Source: Flagellimonas spongiicola (GTDB lineage: Bacteria > Bacteroidota > Bacteroidia > Flavobacteriales > Flavobacteriaceae). Taken from it: a stretch of 64,000 bases of DNA. Of the stretch, positions 7,093 to 16,210 are shown in pieces. A program made the position numbers and the translations under genes. The stretch covers positions 186,001-250,000 of the forward strand of contig NZ_JAMFMA010000003.1 in assembly GCF_023502425.1 (NCBI RefSeq). Reading direction: 5' to 3'. Positions within the stretch are counted from its first letter, which is position 1. The number at the start of each line of letters is the position of its first letter. Under the pieces are notes generated by a model. That model saw only the letters and a program-made list of their open reading frames with translations. It made no database searches and was not told the DNA's origin.

Positions 7093-9489
7093 CTATTTGT
7101 CCTTGATATTGACCTCTTCTTGTGGAAGTATGTCTATCTGTGGTTTCTTCAATACCTGTTTATTGGCAATACTGCGCTCTAAGGATAATAACAGCGATGG
7201 TAATAGGACCAAGTTGGCAAGCATGGCAAATAACAAAGTGGCGGACACCAATCCTCCTAATGCTTTTGTGCCCCCAAAACTGGAAATGATGAATACGGAA
7301 AATCCGAAGAATAAAACTATAGAGGTATAAAACATACTCACTCCAGTTTCCCGTAAAGCGCCATATACAGATTTTTTGATATGCCAACGGTTTGCTGTCA
7401 ATTCTTGACGGTACTTGGCAAGAAAGTGAATGGTATCATCAACGGATATGCCAAAAGCGATACTAAAAACAAGGATTGTTGAGGGTTTAATGGGAACCCC
7501 TAAATATCCCATGACGCCAGCTGTTATTACCAAAGGTAATAGATTGGGTACCAGGGATATGATTATCATTCTAAAGGATCGGAACAAATAGGCCATGAAC
7601 AGAGAAATCAAACCAATGGCAAGTGCCAACGATAGCAATAGGTTCTTCACCAAATATTTCGTTCCTTTTAAGAATAACAGCGCTTTCCCGGTCATATAGA
7701 CGTTAAATCGTTCTGCAGGGAAGAATTTAACAATGGACTCCTGAACGTCTTGTTCTATCTCTTCCATCCGGTCGATTTTGACATCACGCATAAAGGTGGT
7801 CAATCGGGCGGTTTGCCCCGTGCTGTCTACAAAACTTTCCAGTAAGTCACCATCAGATGAGGATTTTCGGGCCACATCCATGATAAAGGTGTTTTCCTGG
7901 GAAGTTGGTAATTGATAGTACTTGGGGATTCCACTATAGAATGCTTGTTTGGAATATTTCACCAAGTTCACCACCGAAACGGGTTTACTTAGTTCTGGAA
8001 TTTCTTCAATAACAGTTCCCAATTGATCCATTCGTCGTAATGTGGACGGTTTAGTCACGCCGTTCTTACGTTTGGTATCCACAACGATTTCCATTGGCAT
8101 TATACCGTCAAATTCTTCTTCAAAGAAGCGAATATCCTTAAAATAATGCGTGTTTTTGGGTAGATCTTCAATTCTACTACCTGTTATTTTTATTTGGTAA
8201 ATCCCAATAATGCTCAGCACTAGAACTATCACGGAGGTAATATAAACGCCAATTCTATGATTGCGAACAATGTGCTCCATTTTATTCACAAAGAAATCAA
8301 TCCATCTTTTATTCAGATGTTTTAGGTGCTTGGTTTTAGGCAGGGGCATAAAACTATACACTATGGGAATGATAAGTAGGGATAGGATAAATATTCCAAT
8401 GATGTTAATGGATGCTACAATACCAAATTCCTTTAGCAAATCACTATCTAAAATGATAAAGGTCGCAAAACCCGATGCCGTTGTGATATTGGTCATCAAT
8501 GTTGCATTTCCAATTTTTGAGATAACGCGTTGTAAGGATAAGGCCTGGTTACCATGTTTTTTGACTTCTTGCTGATATTTGTTAATCAAGAAAATACAGT
8601 TGGGGATACCAATTACAATGATCAACGGAGGTATCAATGCAGTCAAAATCGTGATTTCATAGCGGAAAAGGCCCAAAATCCCGAAGGCCCACATAACTCC
8701 AATAATCACTACAAACATGGATATGAATGTGGCTCTGAAGCTTCTAAAAAAGAAGAAGAAAATTATAGAGGTAACCAATAAGGCTGCTCCAATAAAAATT
8801 CCGATTTCATCTACTATGGATTTGGTATTCCATGTCCTTATGTATGGCATGCCAGATACCCGGACATCCAGATTGGTTTCATCTTCAAAACCTTTGACCA
8901 AATCTCCAAGGTCGTTTAAAATAAACTCGTTCCTTACCCGAGTGTTCATTATGTCCTTATCCAAATAGGCGATCGTTTGGATTGTTCCACTCTCGGCATT
9001 GTAAATCAAATTGTCATAGAATGGTAATTCTTGGAACAAGTGATTTTTCAGGGCTAGAATTTCATCTTCTGTTTTTGGAGTTTCTTCAATCAGGGGTTCC
9101 ATAACGAACACCTGTTGTTCATTGTCTTTTTTCAAGACTTTGAGGTTGTCAGTAGAAACCACATAATCTATTTCCGGAAAAGCTTCAAGCTGTTTGCTCA
9201 GTTTATTCCAGCGGTTGAATTTACTTGGGGTAAACAATGAAGAGTCACGAACAGCCAGAACAATTGCATTTCCTTCTTCCCCGAAAATACTTTTGAATGC
9301 ATTGTATTGAACGGTGGCTGGATGGTCATCAGGTAAGATGTTGGCCTCAGTATTGGAAAACTGCATGTTTTTCCATTGCATGGCCAAGAAAACAGTGAAG
9401 GCGGTAACCGCTAGAAGTATTAGGATTCTGTTCCTTAGAATTAGGCGTGCCACTGTGGGCCAAAATCCGCTTGTAAGCTTTGCTACCAT
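7093..9489 (-). CDS. MMPL/RND-family membrane transporter
   Basis: A 798-residue protein with the two-fold RND/MMPL design: one membrane helix near residue 20, a large extracytoplasmic loop (about 40-225), five helices (about 228-385), a seventh helix (about 415), a second loop (about 440-620) and five more helices to about 775. The second half contains GISVDDTIHFLAKYR, the usual acidic proton-relay region. It has no partner membrane-fusion protein nearby, which fits the MMPL/HpnN type that moves lipids or hydrophobic compounds rather than a tripartite drug pump (inference). It follows frr by 74 bases; a TACCTTTG -7 element lies 18 bases before its start, so it may have its own promoter. Confidence 0.88.
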   Translation of the reverse strand: MVAKLTSGFWPTVARLILRNRILILLAVTAFTVFLAMQWKNMQFSNTEANILPDDHPATVQYNAFKSIFGEEGNAIVLAVRDSSLFTPSKFNRWNKLSKQLEAFPEIDYVVSTDNLKVLKKDNEQQVFVMEPLIEETPKTEDEILALKNHLFQELPFYDNLIYNAESGTIQTIAYLDKDIMNTRVRNEFILNDLGDLVKGFEDETNLDVRVSGMPYIRTWNTKSIVDEIGIFIGAALLVTSIIFFFFFRSFRATFISMFVVIIGVMWAFGILGLFRYEITILTALIPPLIIVIGIPNCIFLINKYQQEVKKHGNQALSLQRVISKIGNATLMTNITTASGFATFIILDSDLLKEFGIVASINIIGIFILSLLIIPIVYSFMPLPKTKHLKHLNKRWIDFFVNKMEHIVRNHRIGVYITSVIVLVLSIIGIYQIKITGSRIEDLPKNTHYFKDIRFFEEEFDGIMPMEIVVDTKRKNGVTKPSTLRRMDQLGTVIEEIPELSKPVSVVNLVKYSKQAFYSGIPKYYQLPTSQENTFIMDVARKSSSDGDLLESFVDSTGQTARLTTFMRDVKIDRMEEIEQDVQESIVKFFPAERFNVYMTGKALLFLKGTKYLVKNLLLSLALAIGLISLFMAYLFRSFRMIIISLVPNLLPLVITAGVMGYLGVPIKPSTILVFSIAFGISVDDTIHFLAKYRQELTANRWHIKKSVYGALRETGVSMFYTSIVLFFGFSVFIISSFGGTKALGGLVSATLLFAMLANLVLLPSLLLSLERSIANKQVLKKPQIDILPQEEVNIKDK

Positions 9490-9506
9490 ACCATTTTTAT
9501 TGGGCG

Positions 9507-9514
9507 CAAAGGTA
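9507..9514 (-). promoter_or_regulatory. candidate -7 element for the MMPL transporter
   Basis: Minus strand reads TACCTTTG, a match to the Bacteroidetes -7 consensus TAnnTTTG, 18 bases before the start codon. No TTG is seen at the right spacing upstream, so this is only half a promoter. Confidence 0.35.
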
Positions 9515-9563
9515 GAAAATGATTGGTTGTGTTCCTAGTGAAAGCAAGGTTTGCTTCCAAGGA

Positions 9564-10118
9564 TTAGACCTTCATGATTTCAGCCTCCTTTACGGTAAGG
9601 ATTGCGTCTACTTTTTTAATGAAAGTATCCGTTAAATCCTGGACGTCCACTTCGGCATTACTTAGTAAATCTTCGGAAATTTCAAGTTTTTTCAGTTCCT
9701 TGTTGGCATCCTGTCTTGCATTTCTGATACCTACTTTGGCATCTTCTGCCTCGGACTTAGCTTGTTTCACCAGTTGGATTCTGCGTTCCTCCGTTAATGG
9801 TGGAACATTGATAATGATGGTTTCGCCATTGTTCATTGGGTTAAAACCCAAATTAGCGTTCATTATCGCGGTTTCTATTTCTTGAAGTAATGACTTTTCC
9901 CAAGGTTGAACGGAAATGGTTCTGGCATCTGGTGTGTTGATGTTGGAAACCTGGGACAATGGGGTAGGGGAACCATAATAGTCCACCATTACCGTAGATA
10001 ACATAACAGGGCTTGCTTTACCAGCTCGGATTTTAACCAAGGCCTTTTCCAAGTGTAAAATGCTACCGTCCATACTTTCTTTGGTAGTGTCCAGAATAAA
10101 AGTTACTTCTTCGTTCAT
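9564..10118 (-). CDS. frr: ribosome recycling factor
   Basis: RRF splits the post-termination ribosome together with EF-G and IF3. The 184 residues match the family length (185). The signature regions are present: an N-terminal helix (KESMDGSILHLEKALVKIRAGKASP), the conserved segment VDYYGSPTPLSQVSNI and the C-terminal helix region with EERRIQLVKQAKSEAEDAK. It lies 41 bases after pyrH in the usual pyrH-frr order. Confidence 0.97.
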   Translation of the reverse strand: MNEEVTFILDTTKESMDGSILHLEKALVKIRAGKASPVMLSTVMVDYYGSPTPLSQVSNINTPDARTISVQPWEKSLLQEIETAIMNANLGFNPMNNGETIIINVPPLTEERRIQLVKQAKSEAEDAKVGIRNARQDANKELKKLEISEDLLSNAEVDVQDLTDTFIKKVDAILTVKEAEIMKV

Positions 10119-10159
10119 GATATTAAATTTTTACTACGGTCATCAAACCTTGTTCCAAA

Positions 10160-10867
10160 TTAAACATTGACTACCGTTCCTATGTTTTCACCAGATACAA
10201 TTCGCATTAAATTTCCTCGGGTGTTCATATCGAAAACCACAATTGGAAGTTCGTTTTCTTGGCTTAGCGTAAAAGCAGTAGTATCCATTACTTTTAAACC
10301 TTTGGAAAGTACATCGCTAAAAGTTATGGAGTCGAACTTGGTTGCGGTTTTGTCCTTCTCCGGATCAGAAGTGTAGATTCCGTCTACTCGAGTTCCTTTT
10401 AAAATTACATCTGCCTTGATTTCGATAGCACGAAGGACTGCTGCTGAATCGGTTGTGAAATAAGGGTTTCCTGTACCACCACCAAAAATCACCACTCTAC
10501 CTTTCTCCAAATGACGCATTGCTCTTCTTCGAATAAAAGGTTCTGCTACTTCGTTAATTTTTATTGCCGATTGTAACCGCGTTTCAACACCTTGAAGTTC
10601 TAAAGCGCTCTGTAGTGCCAATCCGTTGATTACGGTTGCAAGCATTCCCATATGATCACCTTGAACACGATCCATTCCTTGACTGGTGCCTGATAAACCC
10701 CTGAAGATATTTCCTCCGCCAATAACAATGGCCACTTCAATGCCTTTTTCAACTATGGCCTTGATGTCTTCTGCATAATCCGATAAACGTTTGGCGTCTA
10801 TTCCGTACTGTTGTTCGCCCATGAGGGCTTCGCCGCTAAGCTTTAATAAAACTCTTTTGTATTGCAT
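10160..10867 (-). CDS. pyrH: UMP kinase
   Basis: Phosphorylates UMP to UDP, a cytoplasmic step in pyrimidine nucleotide synthesis; bacterial PyrH is a hexameric amino-acid-kinase-fold enzyme. The ATG at 10867 ([17 protein letters not shown]) gives 235 residues, the family length; an in-frame upstream codon at 10891 would add eight unlikely residues. Visible motifs are the phosphate-binding [19 protein letters not shown], and [14 protein letters not shown]. Next to frr as in most bacteria, but separated from tsf by an oppositely oriented sigma-factor operon. Confidence 0.96.
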   Translation of the reverse strand: MQYKRVLLKLSGEALMGEQQYGIDAKRLSDYAEDIKAIVEKGIEVAIVIGGGNIFRGLSGTSQGMDRVQGDHMGMLATVINGLALQSALELQGVETRLQSAIKINEVAEPFIRRRAMRHLEKGRVVIFGGGTGNPYFTTDSAAVLRAIEIKADVILKGTRVDGIYTSDPEKDKTATKFDSITFSDVLSKGLKVMDTTAFTLSQENELPIVVFDMNTRGNLMRIVSGENIGTVVNV

Positions 10868-10888
10868 GAGGATGTCTTGAAGTCCGGA

Positions 10889-10906
10889 CAAAAATAATCA
10901 AAATTA
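10889..10906 (-). promoter_or_regulatory. two candidate -7 elements for pyrH
   Basis: The minus strand carries TATTTTTG (10889-10896) and TAATTTTG (10899-10906), both fitting TAnnTTTG, 22 and 32 bases before the pyrH ATG. Neither has a convincing TTG 17-19 bases upstream, so support is partial. A local promoter is expected because the neighbouring upstream gene points the other way. Confidence 0.35.
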
Positions 10907-10948
10907 TTTATGGGAAATCAGTCTAAAATTGGTTGAGGAGAAAGCAAT

Positions 10949-11578
10949 TTGCAGAAAAAAACCATACATTCTGTAACCATTCCAAAAAACAACAGTATAT
11001 CCTTCAACAACACAAAACCATTAGTCTTGCAAGATCTTGATGACAACGCCTTGATGCTCAAAGTGAAAAACGGTGATCTAGATAAACTAGGTCTGCTATA
11101 CGAGCGTCACAAAAAGCGTCTTTTTGGATTCTTTTACAATTTGGGCAATGCTCCGTCTGAGAGTGAGGATATGGTTCAAAATGTTTTTATGCGAATTCTA
11201 AAATATAGGAAATCGTATACAGGGGAGGGTTTGTTTGCAGCCTGGATGTTCCGAATGGCACGAAATGTCAATTACGATCATCATGGTAGATCTTCCAAAA
11301 ACAGAAGTCTTGAAATGGTAGACCCTGATACGGTTAGGTTGGAAAGGGAAGAAGGGGACGATCATCTGGATAAAAAAGAAAATACGCAGCAATTAAATAG
11401 GGCCCTTTCATTGTTGCCAACTGAAAAAAGGGAAGTGTTGGTTTTAAGTAAGCTACGTGAATTAAAATTTCGGGAGTTGGCTGAAATTTTGGGATGCTCG
11501 GAAGGGGCAGCAAAGGTGAGGGTGCATCGCGCACTAAATGATTTAAGGAAGATATATATACAATTGGAAACTGTTTGA
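10949..11578 (+). CDS. ECF-type RNA polymerase sigma-70 family factor
   Basis: A 209-residue sigma factor with only regions 2 and 4. Region 2 spans about 50-115 (YERHKKRLFGFF, SEDMVQNVFMRILKYR), and region 4 about 150-203 with LPTEKREVLVLSKLREL and an HTH (EILGCSEGAAKVRVHRAL). The start shown is a TTG with AGGAG at 10936-10940 placed eight bases before it; an in-frame ATG at 11054 would still keep both domains, so the start is unsure. Its stop is three bases before the ATG of the next gene, a membrane protein that probably acts as its anti-sigma factor. The regulon is unknown; the two downstream DUF4097 genes are natural candidates. Confidence 0.88.
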   Translation: MQKKTIHSVTIPKNNSISFNNTKPLVLQDLDDNALMLKVKNGDLDKLGLLYERHKKRLFGFFYNLGNAPSESEDMVQNVFMRILKYRKSYTGEGLFAAWMFRMARNVNYDHHGRSSKNRSLEMVDPDTVRLEREEGDDHLDKKENTQQLNRALSLLPTEKREVLVLSKLRELKFRELAEILGCSEGAAKVRVHRALNDLRKIYIQLETV

Positions 11579-11580
11579 TC

Positions 11581-12375
11581 ATGAATGAAGAACAATTTGA
11601 AGTAAAGGTCATGGATTATTTGGCCGATGTAATGACGGTTGACGAACGAGCGGCATTTGAAACCATTCTCAAATCAGATGAGACTTACAATCAAAAGTAT
11701 AAGGCGTTATTGAAAAGCTGGAACAGCATGCAAAATATGAATGCACCAGAACCTAGCGAATCAATGGATGAAGCCTTTTATGGCATGTTGGATTTAGCCT
11801 TGGAGAAAACCAAACTAAAGCAGCGTCCTAATCGATTGTTTGATGGTTTACGCACAATTTTGAAACCGCAATGGGCATTGGGAGTGGTATTGCTCGCTTT
11901 GGGCGTTGCAATAGGGTATTGGATTAACACTGAAGATACACCTGATTCAGTGGTACTAACCGAGAGCAGCAATGAGGCGCAGGAAATAAGGCAAAAACTA
12001 GTATTGACCTTGTTGGAGCAACCTTCTGCGAACCAGCGGCTTCAGGGCGTTAGTGAGGCCAATAAAATTGGTTCTGCAGATGAAATTGTCATTAAAGCCT
12101 TACTGCAGACACTAAATCATGATGCGAATGTGAATGTTCGATTGGCAGCCATTGAATCCCTTACTCACTATGTAGATCAACCCAAGGTTCGGCAAGGATT
12201 GGTCCAGGCAATTCCGAATCAAGAGTCTCCAATCTTGCAAATTACATTGGCAAATTTAATGGTGGCCTTGCAAGAGAAATCGTCTATAGAACCATTCAGG
12301 CAATTGTTGAAAGAAAAACAGCTTGACACCACAGTGCAAAAGAAAATCAGGACCAGTATAGAGTCCATAATTTAA
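11581..12375 (+). CDS. probable anti-sigma factor with HEAT-repeat C-terminal part
   Basis: The 264-residue product has a cytoplasmic N-terminal part (about 1-97) rich in acidic helices (VMDYLADVMTVDERAAFETIL), a single membrane helix at about 98-114, and an extracytoplasmic part with HEAT-like helical repeats (about 145-264, e.g. HDANVNVRLAAIESLTHY). The N-terminal helix pattern resembles anti-sigma factors, and the gene directly follows an ECF sigma gene, so it is called an anti-sigma factor by context. No zinc-binding H-x3-C-x2-C is visible. HEAT repeats could bind a protein signal outside the inner membrane (inference). The ATG at 11581 is preferred over the TTG at 11575, which overlaps the sigma stop. 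Confidence 0.7.
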   Translation: MNEEQFEVKVMDYLADVMTVDERAAFETILKSDETYNQKYKALLKSWNSMQNMNAPEPSESMDEAFYGMLDLALEKTKLKQRPNRLFDGLRTILKPQWALGVVLLALGVAIGYWINTEDTPDSVVLTESSNEAQEIRQKLVLTLLEQPSANQRLQGVSEANKIGSADEIVIKALLQTLNHDANVNVRLAAIESLTHYVDQPKVRQGLVQAIPNQESPILQITLANLMVALQEKSSIEPFRQLLKEKQLDTTVQKKIRTSIESII

Positions 12376-12434
12376 ATAGAACATCAGGTCCTAAATGGAC
12401 AACATCAATTTACGAACAGTCAAATTATAATTCA

Positions 12435-13298
12435 ATGAAACAATTAGGTTTATGGGTGCTTCTGCTATTTATTGCGGGAGTATCCGGGGCTGAAGCCCAA
12501 AAGAAAGAAGTTACCGAAGTCATCAAAAAACAGATTGCCCTGTCCAATCAAGAAGCAAATATGCTTATAGTTAAGAATGTTTTTGGTGATGTAACAGTTG
12601 AAGGCTATTCAGGGGATCAAATTATCCTTGAGGTCGAAAAGAAGATATTTGCCAAATCGGACAAGTATTTAGAGCTGGGTAAATCGGAATTAACACTAGA
12701 GGTTATAGAAAGCGCGAATCGCGTTGTATTGCACCCAATGGCTCCTTATATGGAATTTGATGGCGATAAACTAAAATTCAATTGGTGTGGGGATCAGGGG
12801 GAGCCTGATTATCAACATCGTATGGACTTCAATATAAAAGTTCCCAATGCTGTAAAGTTGGATTTATGTACGGTAAATGATGGGGAGGTAACGGTACGTA
12901 ATACCAAAGGGGCGCACATCAATGCCGAGAATATCAATGGCGGTATTACTTTGGATGGAATTACAGGCCAAACTAGAGTGCATTGCATCAATGGTGAAGT
13001 GAATATTACCTACGCGGATAACCCTAAGAATGACTCCGAGTACTTTGCGTTAAATGGCGATATCAACGTGCATTACAAGAATTCACTTTCGGCTAACATT
13101 GCTTTTAAAAGCATGAATGGTGAGATATATACAGATTTTGATATCAACAAGCAGTATATGAAAACAAACAAATCTGATGGGAAAAAGAACGGCCCTAAAT
13201 TTAAATATGAGGCAAAACCAGTAGTTCAGATCGGTTCAGGACAAGTTGATTTTGATTTTGAAACCTTGAATGGGGATGTCTTCATCAAAAAAATATAA
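12435..13298 (+). CDS. secreted DUF4097-type beta-repeat protein (first)
   Basis: A 287-residue exported protein. A signal peptide (about 1-21, ending GAEA) is followed by repeated short beta segments containing N-G-(E/D/G) turns (NGGITLDGITG, NGEVNITY, NGDINVHY, NGEIYTDF), the pattern of the DUF4097 putative adhesin family, which folds as a right-handed beta-solenoid. It contains cysteines (WCGDQGE, LCTVND, HCING), unlike its neighbour. It lies in the sigma/anti-sigma operon and four bases before a related gene. Function is unknown; a cell-envelope structural or stress role is plausible. Confidence 0.7.
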   Translation: MKQLGLWVLLLFIAGVSGAEAQKKEVTEVIKKQIALSNQEANMLIVKNVFGDVTVEGYSGDQIILEVEKKIFAKSDKYLELGKSELTLEVIESANRVVLHPMAPYMEFDGDKLKFNWCGDQGEPDYQHRMDFNIKVPNAVKLDLCTVNDGEVTVRNTKGAHINAENINGGITLDGITGQTRVHCINGEVNITYADNPKNDSEYFALNGDINVHYKNSLSANIAFKSMNGEIYTDFDINKQYMKTNKSDGKKNGPKFKYEAKPVVQIGSGQVDFDFETLNGDVFIKKI

Positions 13299-13302
13299 TG
13301 TT

Positions 13303-14115
13303 ATGAGAAATAATAGAAAAATTAGCTTAACGATCGCATTGTACTGTATGGCGATAATCAGCAGCACGGCTCAGGAAACGGATTTATTTACTGTTCCACT
13401 TAGCGACCCTGGAGCACCTGGAAAACTAATTGTTGAACAAGTATCGGGTTCCATCACAGTCCAAGGATATTCAGGATCTGAGGTTACTGTTCAGGCATCC
13501 TTTGATGACGGAAAATCAAGGCATAAGGAAAAAACCAAAAATGGAATGAGGAAAATAGGAAATTCTTCATTGTCCATAAGCGCAGAGGAAAAGAACAATG
13601 TGGTCACCATTGATAATGATCAAGTAAATAAAACCACTAATTTAATAGTGAAGGTACCTCGGAATTTCGCACTGCATCTCTCTACAATTAATCATGGGAA
13701 CATTGAGGTGAGTAATGTAAACGGTGAAATGGAAATCAGTAATGTGAATGGCGCAATTACACTTGATAACATTAGTGGTTCTGCTACCACGGATACTGTA
13801 AATGGAGATATTAAGGTAACTTTTGAGTCGATCACATCAGACGCCCCAATGGGCTTTAGCAGCTTAAACGGCGATTTGGATATTACTTTTCCCAGTTCGT
13901 TGAAGGCAAACGTAAAAGCAAAGACGGATATGGGGGATATCTTAACCGATTTTGATATGGTTGTAATGGAAAACGTCCCGGAAGTAAATAAAAATAGCGA
14001 ATCAGGTACTTATAAAGTACAATTGGAACAATGGGTTCGTGGAAAGATTAATGGAGGTGGTCCGGAAATGTTGTTCAAAACATTCAATGGGGATATTATG
14101 ATCAAATCGAAATAA
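13303..14115 (+). CDS. secreted DUF4097-type beta-repeat protein (second)
   Basis: Starts at the ATG at 13303, four bases after the previous stop; the longer frame from 13270 would overlap that gene. The 270-residue product has a signal peptide (about 1-24, ending SSTAQ) and the same repeating NG-turn beta pattern as its neighbour (VNGEMEISNVNGAITLDNIS, VNGDIKVTF, LNGDLDITF, FNGDIMI). It lacks cysteines in the mature part. Likely a paralogue produced from the same transcript. A two-way terminator follows, ending the four-gene operon. Confidence 0.7.
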   Translation: MRNNRKISLTIALYCMAIISSTAQETDLFTVPLSDPGAPGKLIVEQVSGSITVQGYSGSEVTVQASFDDGKSRHKEKTKNGMRKIGNSSLSISAEEKNNVVTIDNDQVNKTTNLIVKVPRNFALHLSTINHGNIEVSNVNGEMEISNVNGAITLDNISGSATTDTVNGDIKVTFESITSDAPMGFSSLNGDLDITFPSSLKANVKAKTDMGDILTDFDMVVMENVPEVNKNSESGTYKVQLEQWVRGKINGGGPEMLFKTFNGDIMIKSK

Positions 14116-14138
14116 GGGATTTGATAACTTTTAGGAAT

Positions 14139-14170
14139 AAAAAAACCGCTCTGAAAAGAGCGGTTTTTTT
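14139..14170. terminator. bidirectional terminator between DUF4097 operon and tsf
   Basis: The stem pairs 14139-14152 (ending ACCGCTCT) with 14157-14170 (AGAGCGGT and seven T) around a GAAA tetraloop. A/T runs on both sides allow it to stop both the + strand DUF4097 operon and the - strand tsf transcript. Confidence 0.92.
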
Positions 14171-14187
14171 GTGTTATTACTTTTTGC

Positions 14188-15012
14188 TTACCCCAATGCT
14201 ACACGTTGGAAACCTGTTACTTCCAAAGAAGCGTCTACAGATTTTACGTATTGGGCTACACTTTGCTTGCTGTCTTTGATGAAAGCTTGATTAACCAAAG
14301 TGTTGTCCTTGAAGAAACGCTTAAGTTTTCCTTTGGCGATGTTTTCCAACATGGCTTCAGGTTTTCCTTCTTGACGTAGTTGATCTTTTGCAATCTCGAT
14401 TTCTTTGTCAATTACAGATTGATCAACGCCTTCTTCATTCAATGCAATTGGATTCATTGCAGCAGCTTGCATTGCAACATCTTTGGCAGCCTCAGCAGCA
14501 CCATCTACAGAAGCAGATAATCCAACCAATGTAGCAATCTTGTTACCAGCATGAATATAGGAACCTACAAAAGGAGCATCCAATTTTGCGAAACTACCGA
14601 TTTCGATTTTTTCACCAATTACACCTGTTTGCTCAGTTAATTTTTCAGCAACCGTCATTCCGTTAAAAGGAGCATCAAGGAATGCTTCTTTATTGTCGAA
14701 TCCAAGTGCTACATCAGCCAAATCGTTGGCCAAGGTTACGAAAGTCTCGTTTTTAGCAACGAAATCAGTCTCACAGTTCAAGGAGATAATTACTCCGGCA
14801 GAACTCTCTGCATTCACTTTCGCGATAGCGGCACCTTCAGAAGAATCTCTGTCAGCTCTCTTGGCGGCTACTTTTTGTCCTTTTTTACGAAGGATTTCAA
14901 TTGCTTTTTCAAAATCACCATCAGCTTCAACCAAAGCATTCTTGCAATCCATCATCCCAGCTCCGGTGGTTTTTCTTAGTTTATTTACTTCTGCGGCGGT
15001 AATCTTTGCCAT
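14188..15012 (-). CDS. tsf: translation elongation factor Ts
   Basis: EF-Ts exchanges GDP for GTP on EF-Tu. The 274-residue product starts with the UBA-like helices (KITAAEVNKLRKTTGAGMMDCKNAL, quoted in two parts: residues 3-16 and 17-27) and has the NCETDFVAKNETF motif near residue 80, which contacts EF-Tu. It lies 76 bases after rpsB on the same strand, in the usual order. Confidence 0.97.
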   Translation of the reverse strand: MAKITAAEVNKLRKTTGAGMMDCKNALVEADGDFEKAIEILRKKGQKVAAKRADRDSSEGAAIAKVNAESSAGVIISLNCETDFVAKNETFVTLANDLADVALGFDNKEAFLDAPFNGMTVAEKLTEQTGVIGEKIEIGSFAKLDAPFVGSYIHAGNKIATLVGLSASVDGAAEAAKDVAMQAAAMNPIALNEEGVDQSVIDKEIEIAKDQLRQEGKPEAMLENIAKGKLKRFFKDNTLVNQAFIKDSKQSVAQYVKSVDASLEVTGFQRVALG

Positions 15013-15088
15013 TTTTTCTTTCTTTTAAGATTTATGTAAAGTAAAACACTATTTAAGTGTTTCGTTTTAGCGTAATGTTATCAGTTGA

Positions 15089-16210
15089 TTATTCTACGCC
15101 ACCTTTGGCGTTATCTTGCCACTCCTTAAGCTCATCCCATTTACCATCGGCAGCCATTTGGGCTTGCTTTGGCCAAGAAGTAGGATCCAAATGAGCCATT
15201 CTTGAACTGGCTTCTGTAAGGATTTCCTTGATTTTCTCCGGATCAGCTTTAGCAAGTTTCGCATAGGTATCGATTCCATTGTTTACCAATGCTTCAGCAG
15301 CTTTTGGTCCAGCACCTTCAATTTTGGTAAGGTCATCTGCTTTTTCAGCTTTTGCCGCTTCCTTTGGTGCTTCAACTTTTTCTTCTTTGGCCTCAACTGG
15401 AGCCGGAGTTTCCTCCTTAACTTCTTTTACCACAGCTTTTTCCGCTTTAGTTGGAGCTTTTTCCTTTGCAGGAGCAGCTTTGGCAGCTGGAGCTTCAGCT
15501 TTTCCCTCTTGCTTATCGTTCTTTCTTTCCGCCAAACCTTCTGCTACAGCCTCGGTGACTTGAGTCATGATAGCTTCAATTGATTTACCTGCGTCATCAT
15601 TAGCAGGAATAACATAATCAATAGGTCTTGGGTCAGAGTTAGTATCGACCATTGCAAAAATCGGAATGTTCAATTTTTGAGCTTCTTTAACGGCAATGTG
15701 CTCTCTCATGGTATCCACGATGAAAATTGCCCCAGGCAAACGAGTCATATCGGCAATAGAACCTAAGTTTTTCTCCAACTTAGCTCTAAGACGATCTACC
15801 TGTAATCTTTCTTTTTTGGACAACGTATTGAATGTGCCATCCTTCTTCATGCGATCAATAGCTGCCATTTTCTTAACGGCTTTACGAATCGTTACAAAGT
15901 TGGTCAACATACCTCCAGGCCATCTTTCAGTGATGTACGGCATGTTTATTTTAGACACTTTGTCCGCAACAATGTCCTTAGCTTGTTTTTTAGTAGCTAC
16001 GAAAAGGATTTTTCTCCCAGATGCTGCAATTTTTTTAAGTGCTTCATTAGCCTCGTCCAATTTTGCAACTGTCTTGTAGAGATTGATAACGTGGATACCG
16101 TTACGCTCCATGTAGATGTATGGAGACATGTTTGGGTTCCACTTTCTTGTTAAGTGTCCAAAGTGAACACCTGCTTCAAGTAAGTCTTTAACTTCAATGT
16201 TACTTGCCAT
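15089..16210 (-). CDS. rpsB: 30S ribosomal protein S2 with long C-terminal HhH tail
   Basis: Residues 1-230 are an ordinary S2 (LEAGVHFGHLTRKWNP, FVATKKQA, RWPGGMLTN, VDTNSDP) that joins the 30S subunit near S1. The product is 373 residues, about 120-140 longer than typical S2. The extra part is an Ala/Lys/Glu-rich linker (about 231-290, bases 15341-15520) and a compact module (about 291-373) beginning DDLTKIEGAGPKAAEAL, a helix-hairpin-helix signature with its GxG turn, and ending in a tryptophan-rich segment. The same kind of module ends ActC at 50158-50355. Similar tails on flavobacterial S2 and L21 are recalled but not checked. Function of the tail is unknown; RNA or protein binding is plausible. 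Confidence 0.96.
   Translation of the reverse strand: MASNIEVKDLLEAGVHFGHLTRKWNPNMSPYIYMERNGIHVINLYKTVAKLDEANEALKKIAASGRKILFVATKKQAKDIVADKVSKINMPYITERWPGGMLTNFVTIRKAVKKMAAIDRMKKDGTFNTLSKKERLQVDRLRAKLEKNLGSIADMTRLPGAIFIVDTMREHIAVKEAQKLNIPIFAMVDTNSDPRPIDYVIPANDDAGKSIEAIMTQVTEAVAEGLAERKNDKQEGKAEAPAAKAAPAKEKAPTKAEKAVVKEVKEETPAPVEAKEEKVEAPKEAAKAEKADDLTKIEGAGPKAAEALVNNGIDTYAKLAKADPEKIKEILTEASSRMAHLDPTSWPKQAQMAADGKWDELKEWQDNAKGGVE

Noticed and set aside
9540..9562. Hairpin GAAGCAA/TTGCTTTC after frr
   Set aside because: No T-tract on the minus strand and the stem is imperfect, so it is not listed as a terminator.
15279..15563. Open frame opposite the rpsB tail
   Set aside because: Ala/Ser/Phe-rich antisense of an Ala/Lys/Glu-rich linker; a composition shadow of the S2 gene.
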